Assembly (NCBI GenBank): GCA_937897585.1
Contig: CALCNY010000007.1
Location: 1-10,726 of the forward strand
From: an uncultured Chitinophagaceae bacterium
GTDB taxonomy: Bacteria; Bacteroidota; Bacteroidia; Chitinophagales; Chitinophagaceae
Length of the DNA: 10,726 bases
Reading direction: 5' to 3'
A program made the position numbers and the translations under genes. Position 1 is the first letter of the stretch; each line of letters opens with the position of its first letter. Positions 6,507-10,726 of the stretch are shown here, in pieces. Below the pieces are notes generated by a model. It saw only the letters and a program-made list of their open reading frames with translations, was not told the DNA's origin and did not search any database.

Positions 6507-8147
6507 ATGGCCAAATACATTTTCGTTACCGGTGGTGTAACATCTTCTTTAGGTAAAGGTATTATCGCGGCTTCTCTTGCAAAGCTATTGCAGGCAAGGG
6601 GTTTGAAGTGTACCATTCAAAAATTTGATCCTTATATCAATGTCGATCCTGGAACTTTAAATCCTTACGAACATGGAGAATGTTACGTTACAGACGATGG
6701 CGCTGAAACGGATTTGGACTTAGGCCACTACGAACGCTTTTTAAATATTCCAACCTCACAGGCAAATAATGTTACCACAGGTCGAATTTATCAGACCGTT
6801 ATTAATAAAGAAAGAGAAGGTGATTATTTGGGCAAAACTGTTCAAGTTGTTCCTCACATAACGGATGAGATTAAACGCAGAATGATGTTGCTCGGTACTA
6901 CCGGAGAATTTGACATTGTAATTACTGAATTGGGTGGAACTGTTGGTGATATTGAAAGTTTACCTTTCGTTGAAGCCGTTCGTCAAATTCAATGGGAATT
7001 GCCTGAAGAAGATTGTGTTGTCGTTCATCTTACTTTAATACCTTATTTAAAAGCAGCGAAAGAATTAAAAACAAAGCCCACTCAACATAGCGTTCGCATG
7101 TTAAGTCAGGAAGGCGTACATCCCAATGTAATTGTATGCAGAACCGAACATCCTTTGAATAGTGATATCAAAAGAAAGATTGCGTTGTTCTGTAACGTAA
7201 AGCCAGGAGCGGTAATTGAGGCGATGGATGCAAGTACCATTTATGAAGTGCCTTTGAAAATGCTGGAAGAAGGATTGGATGTTATCGTCATGAAAAAATT
7301 ACATATCGAAAAGTTCAACGCACCTGAATTAGGTAAATGGAATGATTTTCTTAATAAATACAAAAATCCAACCAGCAAAGTAACTATCGGTTTGATTGGA
7401 AAATATGTCGAATTACAAGATGCTTATAAATCAATTTTAGAAGCATTTGTTCATGCAGGCGCCATCAATCAATGTAAAGTACAAATTGTAAATGTTCATA
7501 GCGAACATATTACTGCTGATAATGTTGATTCGCAATTAAAAGGTTTGGACGGACTATTAGTTGCACCAGGATTTGGTTCAAGAGGTGTGGAAGGTAAAAT
7601 TGAAGCGGTGAAATATGCGAGAGAAAATAAGCTTCCTTTCTTTGGAATTTGTTTAGGCATGCAAATGGCAGTTATTGAATTTGCGAGAAATGTATTGGGT
7701 TATAAAGATGCACACTCAACCGAAATGGATATTAATACTACTCATCCGGTAATTGATTTAATGGAAGAACAAAAATCAATAACGAGTAAAGGAGGTACGA
7801 TGAGATTGGGAGCTTATCCTTGTGAGATTGCTGAAGGCAGTTTGGCTCATTGTATTTATCAAAGTGATACAATAAGCGAACGTCATCGTCATCGCTGGGA
7901 ATTTAATAACAAATACATAGATGATTATATCAATGCCGGTATGCAAACCAGTGGAAAGAATCCTCAAAATGGTTTGGTTGAAATCATTGAATTGAAAAAT
8001 CATCCTTTCTTTATTGGCGTGCAATATCACCCCGAATTGAAAAGTACAGTTGAAAATCCGCATCCCGTTTTCGTAGGATTTGTTCGAGCAGCAAAAGATT
8101 TTTCAAGTGTAAAAATTAGCTCAGGACTCACAGAAGCATTGGTATAG
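6507..8147 (+). CDS. pyrG: CTP synthase (glutamine hydrolysing)
   Basis: Final step of pyrimidine nucleotide synthesis: UTP plus ATP and glutamine-derived ammonia give CTP. The 546-residue length is normal (about 535-555). The N-terminal synthase domain (about 1-270) shows the P-loop-like VTGGVTSSLGKGI (7-19), the FDPYINVDPGT segment (40-50), HGECYVTDDGAETDLDLGHYERF (56-78) and the KTKPTQHSVR segment (188-197). The C-terminal class I glutaminase domain (about 290-535) has the oxyanion/nucleophile motif GICLGMQ with Cys382 and the His508/Glu510 pair in QYHPE (506-510), so the catalytic triad is complete. MRLGAYPCEI (432-441) is a further family motif. The ATG at 6507 gives the canonical MAKYIFVTGG start. 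A 43-base gap leads to the next gene, which has its own promoter box. An open minus-strand frame inside (7776-8063) is a shadow. Confidence 0.98.
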   Translation: MAKYIFVTGGVTSSLGKGIIAASLAKLLQARGLKCTIQKFDPYINVDPGTLNPYEHGECYVTDDGAETDLDLGHYERFLNIPTSQANNVTTGRIYQTVINKEREGDYLGKTVQVVPHITDEIKRRMMLLGTTGEFDIVITELGGTVGDIESLPFVEAVRQIQWELPEEDCVVVHLTLIPYLKAAKELKTKPTQHSVRMLSQEGVHPNVIVCRTEHPLNSDIKRKIALFCNVKPGAVIEAMDASTIYEVPLKMLEEGLDVIVMKKLHIEKFNAPELGKWNDFLNKYKNPTSKVTIGLIGKYVELQDAYKSILEAFVHAGAINQCKVQIVNVHSEHITADNVDSQLKGLDGLLVAPGFGSRGVEGKIEAVKYARENKLPFFGICLGMQMAVIEFARNVLGYKDAHSTEMDINTTHPVIDLMEEQKSITSKGGTMRLGAYPCEIAEGSLAHCIYQSDTISERHRHRWEFNNKYIDDYINAGMQTSGKNPQNGLVEIIELKNHPFFIGVQYHPELKSTVENPHPVFVGFVRAAKDFSSVKISSGLTEALV

Positions 8148-8178
8148 TGTAATCTCTTATTTATTAAGCCTCATACCT

Positions 8179-8186
8179 TAAATTTG
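8179..8186 (+). promoter_or_regulatory. -7 box of the RNA methyltransferase gene; near-leaderless start
   Basis: TAAATTTG matches the TAnnTTTG -7 consensus fully and ends only 4 bases before the ATG at 8191. If transcription begins a few bases past the G, as is usual for this box, the mRNA starts at or within 1-2 bases of the start codon and is effectively leaderless. There is no TTG at the matching -33 position. Confidence 0.5.
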
Positions 8187-8190
8187 CACC

Positions 8191-8760
8191 ATGCAAAAAT
8201 TAAGCATGGATGAGCTCAACAGGAAGACCACCGAAGAATTCAAACGTTCGGAGAAAACGCCTGTAATTGCTGTACTGGAAAATATCAGAAGTGCGTATAA
8301 TGTAGGAAGTGTATTTAGAACCTCAGATGCTTTCTTGCTGGAAGGGATTTTTCTCACTGGCTATACAGCTCAACCTCCGCATAAAGAAATTAAAAAAACG
8401 GCCTTAGGTGCTGAAGATTCAGTCGATTGGAAATATTTCCCAAATGCTCAGGATGCAATCGTTCATTTGAAATCTATAGGCTATAAAGTATATGCGGTTG
8501 AGCAAGTAAAAGATAGTTTATCTCTTGAAAAAATTCAATTCGACATCAACGATAAAATTGCAGTGATTTTTGGTAATGAAGTTTCTGGAGTTGAGCAGGA
8601 TACCATATTAGCTTGTGATGGTTGTATTGAAATTCCTCAATTAGGCATGAAGCACTCTTTAAACATAGCAACCGCTGCCGGTGTGGTGTTGTGGGAGATT
8701 ATCAGGACGAGAATGAAAGCCAATTTGGCAATTAGTGAATTTGATGATGTGACAATTTGA
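8191..8760 (+). CDS. SpoU/TrmH-family RNA 2'-O-methyltransferase
   Basis: An S-adenosylmethionine-dependent SPOUT enzyme that methylates a ribose 2'-hydroxyl in tRNA or rRNA. The 189 residues show the three family motifs: motif 1 LENIRSAYNVGSVFRTSDA (29-47) with the conserved Asn and Arg; motif 2 VIFGNEVSGV (125-134); motif 3 IPQLGMKHSLNIATAAGV (148-165), whose residues build the knotted cofactor pocket. It lacks the extra N-terminal substrate-binding domain of the longer TrmH/RlmB proteins, so the target RNA cannot be read from sequence. The start MQKLSMDELNR is preferred over the second Met (residue 6) because related Bacteroidota proteins, as I recall them, begin with a similar KLxMDELNR phrase. 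The last codons lie in a 16-bp tandem duplication that supplies the stop codon. It probably has its own promoter. Confidence 0.92.
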   Translation: MQKLSMDELNRKTTEEFKRSEKTPVIAVLENIRSAYNVGSVFRTSDAFLLEGIFLTGYTAQPPHKEIKKTALGAEDSVDWKYFPNAQDAIVHLKSIGYKVYAVEQVKDSLSLEKIQFDINDKIAVIFGNEVSGVEQDTILACDGCIEIPQLGMKHSLNIATAAGVVLWEIIRTRMKANLAISEFDDVTI

Positions 8761-8767
8761 TGATGTG
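8738..8767 (+). repeat. 16-bp tandem duplication across the methyltransferase stop codon
   Basis: AATTTGATGATGTG occurs at 8738-8751 and again, exactly, at 8754-8767, a period of 16 bases (two-base linker AC). The first copy is coding and the second supplies the TGA stop (8758-8760). Because 16 is not a multiple of three, the duplication shifts the frame, yet it costs almost nothing: without one copy the gene would end EFDDVLI instead of EFDDVTI, at the same length. Confidence 0.75.
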
Positions 8768-8830
8768 TTGATTTAATATAGCTTAATAGGTTATTGCTGA
8801 ATTAAATTTATATCGCAATTCAAAGAAACC
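8761..8830. other. Spacer with an imperfect hairpin after the methyltransferase gene
   Basis: AATAGGTT (8785-8792) pairs with AACCTATT (8827-8834), and inside it TGAATT (8798-8803) pairs with AATTCA (8817-8822), leaving a 4-5-base internal loop and a 13-base terminal loop. No T tract follows, so it is not a standard intrinsic terminator. The right arm is shared with the start of the 9-mer array. An open minus-strand frame through here (8783-9145) is a shadow of ubiA and of the repeats. Confidence 0.35.
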
Positions 8831-8866
8831 TATTGAACTTATTGAACCAATTGAACCTTTTAAACA
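8831..8866 (+). repeat. Nonamer array upstream of ubiA, consensus TATTGAACC
   Basis: Four consecutive 9-base units without slips: TATTGAACT (8831-8839), TATTGAACC (8840-8848), AATTGAACC (8849-8857) and TTTTAAACA (8858-8866). The stretch 8826-8848 is found again, identical over 23 bases, at 10308-10330 upstream of def. It runs straight into the heptamer array. Confidence 0.75.
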
Positions 8867-8916
8867 ACAAACCACAAACAATAAACAACAAACGCCAAAC
8901 CCCAAACGCCAAACAA
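8861..8916 (+). repeat. Heptamer array in the ubiA leader, consensus CAAACAA
   Basis: Eight consecutive 7-base units with no slip, all of the form [CT]AAACNN: for example TAAACAA (8861-8867), CAAACCA (8868-8874), CAAACGC (8889-8895), CAAACCC (8896-8902) and CAAACAA (8910-8916). The coding strand has only two G residues here. The array ends 11 bases before the ubiA ATG. Twenty bases, 8874-8893, recur exactly at 10367-10386. Confidence 0.8.
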
Positions 8917-8927
8917 TTTCATCTTTA

Positions 8928-9827
8928 ATGAACAGCATAAAAAAATACCTCTCCCTAATAAAATTCTCCCACACCATTTTCGCCATGCCTTTTGCCATGA
9001 TTGGTTTTTTTCTGGGATGGAGATTTATTAAAGAATTGCATGCACTAGGATTTGATTCGATGCCTGATTCAGGAAGAATGGTAGTGTTATTTTTTCTTGT
9101 AGTATTGTGTATGGTATTTGCCAGAAGTGCTGCCATGGCTTTCAATCGTTTCCTCGATTATAAAATTGATGCTAAAAATCCAAGGACAGCAATAAGAGAA
9201 ATTCCTGCCGGGATAATTAGTCCGAAGAATGCACTTTTGTTTACTATAATTTGCAGTCTTCTTTTTATTATAACAACATTTATCATCAATACACTTTGTT
9301 TTTATTTGAGCTTTGTGGCTTTGTTTGTGATCCTTTTTTATTCATACACCAAAAGAATAACAGCGCTTTGTCATTTGGTTTTAGGATTGGGTTTGAGTTT
9401 GGCGCCGATTGGTGCATTTCTGGCCGTTACTGGTGTATTTAATTTACTTCCTGTTTTGTTTTCATTAATTGTATTAACATGGGTAAGCGGATTTGATATC
9501 ATCTATGCCTTACAAGATGAAGCATTCGATAGAGAAAATAATTTGAATTCAATTCCAGTTCTGATGGGAAAAAAAGGCGCATTATTTTTTTCAACTTTCT
9601 TACATGTTATTACCGCATTGTTGGTGATTTCTATCGGTTATTTCTATTTAAATTCAATTTGGTATTGGATAGGAGGGACAATATTTATTGCGATGTTGAT
9701 TTATCAGCATTCCATTGTAAAACCTAATGATTTAAGCAAAGTAAACATTGCATTCATGACTGCCAATGGCATTGCATCTGTGGTGTTTTCAATTTTTGTT
9801 ATCATAGAAATTTTTACGAAGTCTTAA
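8928..9827 (+). CDS. UbiA-family prenyltransferase, MqnP-like
   Basis: An integral membrane enzyme that attaches a polyprenyl chain to an aromatic ring during quinone synthesis. The 299 residues have about eight to nine hydrophobic helices and both Asp-rich motifs that bind Mg2+-diphosphate: N73-xxx-D77-xxx-D81 in NRFLDYKID, and YALQDEAFD (193-201, with D197 and D201; D190 precedes). The segment after motif 1, NPRTAIREIPAG (85-96), is typical of UbiA enzymes. Length and the YALQDEAFDRENN wording resemble the UbiA-like group that includes MqnP of the futalosine menaquinone route, rather than MenA; this subgroup assignment is a judgement by eye. No other quinone gene is in the window. The ATG at 8928 is preceded by the heptamer array, without a Shine-Dalgarno sequence. 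ruvX starts 9 bases after the stop, so the two are probably co-transcribed. Confidence 0.9.
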   Translation: MNSIKKYLSLIKFSHTIFAMPFAMIGFFLGWRFIKELHALGFDSMPDSGRMVVLFFLVVLCMVFARSAAMAFNRFLDYKIDAKNPRTAIREIPAGIISPKNALLFTIICSLLFIITTFIINTLCFYLSFVALFVILFYSYTKRITALCHLVLGLGLSLAPIGAFLAVTGVFNLLPVLFSLIVLTWVSGFDIIYALQDEAFDRENNLNSIPVLMGKKGALFFSTFLHVITALLVISIGYFYLNSIWYWIGGTIFIAMLIYQHSIVKPNDLSKVNIAFMTANGIASVVFSIFVIIEIFTKS

Positions 9828-9836
9828 AAATAAATT

Positions 9837-10250
9837 ATGGCAAGAATAATGGCGATTGATTACGGAGGCAAGAGAACAGGCATCGCCGTTACTGATCCTT
9901 TACAAATTATCGCAACAGGTTTAACTACAATATCCTCTCCCGATTTGATTCCTTTTTTAAAAAAATATATCAAAGAAGAACAGGTGGAATTAATACTGGT
10001 AGGTTTGCCAAAAAATTGGGACGAATCTGATACACACGGAACACCGCTTGCCAAAAAAGCGATAGCAGCTATCAAAAAAGAGTTTCCACAAATACCTGTA
10101 AAAGACGTTGACGAGCGATATACTTCCAAAATGGCAAAAGACGCCATGCTACAAATGGGATTGAAAAAGAAAGACCGAAGGGATAAGAAATTAGTAGACG
10201 AAATCGCCGCTACTATTTTATTACAAGAGTATTTGCAGAGTTTGGGTTAG
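9837..10250 (+). CDS. ruvX: RuvX/YqgF-family putative pre-16S rRNA nuclease (Holliday junction resolvase fold)
   Basis: A small cytoplasmic RNase H-fold nuclease. E. coli YqgF processes the 5' end of 16S rRNA, and family members have also been proposed as Holliday junction resolvases. The 137 residues match the usual length (about 135-150). Motifs: IDYGGKRTGIAVTD (7-20), with the first catalytic Asp at residue 8; LVGLPKNWD (54-62); VDERYTS (91-97); and a C-terminal DEIAATILLQEYL (121-133), whose Asp121 completes the acidic site. It follows ubiA by 9 bases with no promoter in between. Downstream lies def, a pairing I recall as common in Bacteroidota. The open minus-strand frame at 9860-10147 is a shadow. 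Confidence 0.95.
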   Translation: MARIMAIDYGGKRTGIAVTDPLQIIATGLTTISSPDLIPFLKKYIKEEQVELILVGLPKNWDESDTHGTPLAKKAIAAIKKEFPQIPVKDVDERYTSKMAKDAMLQMGLKKKDRRDKKLVDEIAATILLQEYLQSLG

Positions 10251-10253
10251 GTT

Positions 10254-10288
10254 GATAATTCAAAATTGAAAAGTAAAAAGTAAAAAAT
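10254..10288 (+). repeat. A-rich heptamer array after ruvX
   Basis: Five units in phase: GATAATT (10254-10260), CAAAATT (10261-10267), GAAAAGT (10268-10274), AAAAAGT (10275-10281) and AAAAAAT (10282-10288). It begins 4 bases past the ruvX stop. The A-rich composition makes it the weakest of the heptamer arrays. Confidence 0.4.
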
Positions 10289-10312
10289 TAGAGATCAACG
10301 AATCAACAAACC

Positions 10313-10348
10313 TATTGAACTTATTGAACCTTTTAAACCTTTTGAACG
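10313..10348 (+). repeat. Nonamer array upstream of def, consensus TATTGAACC
   Basis: Four 9-base units: TATTGAACT (10313-10321), TATTGAACC (10322-10330), TTTTAAACC (10331-10339) and TTTTGAACG (10340-10348). The first two are identical to the first two units before ubiA and the later ones differ, so this is a related copy rather than a recent exact duplication. Confidence 0.75.
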
Positions 10349-10388
10349 AAAAACAAACGCCACACAACAAACAATAAACAACAAACAT
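10347..10388 (+). repeat. Heptamer array upstream of def, consensus CAAACAA
   Basis: Five clear units of 7 bases follow one weak unit (10347-10353): CAAACGC (10354-10360), CACACAA (10361-10367), CAAACAA (10368-10374), TAAACAA (10375-10381) and CAAACAT (10382-10388). It follows the 9-mer array directly, in the same order and orientation as before ubiA. The def -7 box lies only 4 bases further on. Confidence 0.72.
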
Positions 10389-10392
10389 TATT

Positions 10393-10400
10393 TACATTTG
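10393..10400 (+). promoter_or_regulatory. -7 box of def
   Basis: TACATTTG is a full TAnnTTTG match and is followed by CAC, as is the box before the RNA methyltransferase gene. It ends 20 bases before the def ATG, predicting a leader of about 15 bases. No TTG is present at the -33 distance, where the CAAACAA heptamers lie instead. Confidence 0.5.
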
Positions 10401-10420
10401 CACATCGAAAACAACATCAA

Positions 10421-10726
10421 ATGATTTTACCAATAGTAGCCTACGGCTCGCCTGTATTAAGAAAAGTTGCAACTGATATAGAAACTGATTACACAGGCTT
10501 GAGTCAATTGATTGCTGATATGTGGGAAACCATGTACAACAGCAATGGCGTAGGTTTGGCGGCTCCTCAAATCAATCGTGATGTGCGTTTATTTGTGATG
10601 GATAGCGCTCAGATTTTCGAAAATCAGGATGAAGATGAAAAAGGAATGTATCCTGATGAACCAGGTTATAAAGGTGTTTTTATTAACGCTCATATTGTTT
10701 CATTGGATGGTGAAAAATGGAGTTAT
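10421..10726 (+). CDS. def: Peptide deformylase, N-terminal part (cut by window end)
   Basis: Removes the formyl group from the initiator methionine of new proteins; an Fe2+/Zn2+ metalloprotease. Only the first 102 residues lie in the window and the frame stays open to the end. They start MILPIVAYGSPVLRKVA, the usual N-terminus, and contain motif 1, GVGLAAPQ (43-50), with the oxyanion-hole Gln at residue 50. The other two active-site motifs (EGCLS and HExxH) would lie beyond the window and cannot be checked. An acidic insertion at about 66-80 (ENQDEDEKGMYPDEP) follows the first beta strands; I recall similar insertions in other Bacteroidota deformylases. It follows ruvX after a 170-base repeat-filled gap and has its own -7 box. 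Confidence 0.95.
   Translation, partial: MILPIVAYGSPVLRKVATDIETDYTGLSQLIADMWETMYNSNGVGLAAPQINRDVRLFVMDSAQIFENQDEDEKGMYPDEPGYKGVFINAHIVSLDGEKWSY

Noticed and set aside
7776..8063. Open frame of 95 codons on the minus strand inside pyrG
   Set aside because: Fully antisense to the conserved glutaminase domain of pyrG; a shadow frame.
8861..8916. CRISPR array
   Set aside because: The 7-base units abut with no spacers, and no cas genes are present.
8783..9145. Open frame of 120 codons on the minus strand overlapping the ubiA start
   Set aside because: Part lies antisense to ubiA and the rest translates the heptamer and nonamer arrays into a Val/Cys/Leu-rich string; no start context or family likeness.
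9251..9442. Short plus-strand open frame inside ubiA
   Set aside because: Out-of-frame shadow within a conserved membrane enzyme; no independent features.
9860..10147. Open frame of 95 codons on the minus strand inside ruvX
   Set aside because: Antisense shadow of ruvX with no recognisable domain.
1..10726. A new multi-gene system (defence, biosynthesis or mobile)
   Set aside because: All genes but one are recognised housekeeping genes, and the one unknown membrane protein has no functional partners nearby. No tRNA, rRNA or riboswitch was recognised either.

Overview
The window looks like a chromosomal housekeeping segment of an AT-rich member of the Bacteroidota, most likely Chitinophagales or a related order (order level is inference). 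The evidence is a type III glutamine synthetase, promoter boxes of the TAnnTTTG type seen in Bacteroidota, A/T-rich start regions without Shine-Dalgarno sequences, and the gene pair ruvX-def, which I recall as a common neighbourhood in this phylum. Bases 1-13 are not genomic: they match the 3' end of the standard Illumina adapter, so the window starts at an untrimmed contig end.

Layout: on the minus strand lie glnN (72-2267, glutamine synthetase III), followed by a perfect hairpin terminator at 30-54, and upstream of it a gene for a 418-residue polytopic membrane protein of unknown function (2376-3632) that has no ATG start and ends in its own AT-rich hairpin. A divergent 109-base gap separates this from the plus-strand genes: purL (3742-5961), pyrG (6507-8147), a SpoU/TrmH-family RNA methyltransferase (8191-8760), a UbiA-family prenyltransferase of the MqnP type (8928-9827), ruvX (9837-10250) and the first 102 codons of def (10421 to the window end).

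The genes do not form one pathway. glnN and pyrG/purL are linked through glutamine: one makes it, the other two spend amide nitrogen on CTP and purine synthesis (PurL through a separate PurQ, not in this window). The prenyltransferase points to quinone synthesis, the methyltransferase to tRNA or rRNA modification, RuvX to rRNA processing or DNA repair, and Def to N-terminal maturation of new proteins. Only ubiA-ruvX (9-base gap) looks tightly operonic.

I see no defence, mobile or biosynthetic gene system. The unusual content is in the plus-strand intergenic regions. They are built largely from degenerate tandem repeats with units of 7, 8 or 9 bases: seven heptamer arrays in three gaps, with different consensus sequences but the same period. 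A two-part module (four 9-mers running directly into six to eight 7-mers of CAAACAA type) occurs twice, before ubiA and before def. The purL-pyrG gap also holds a C-rich inverted pair. These arrays resemble in style the heptanucleotide STRR repeats known from filamentous cyanobacteria.
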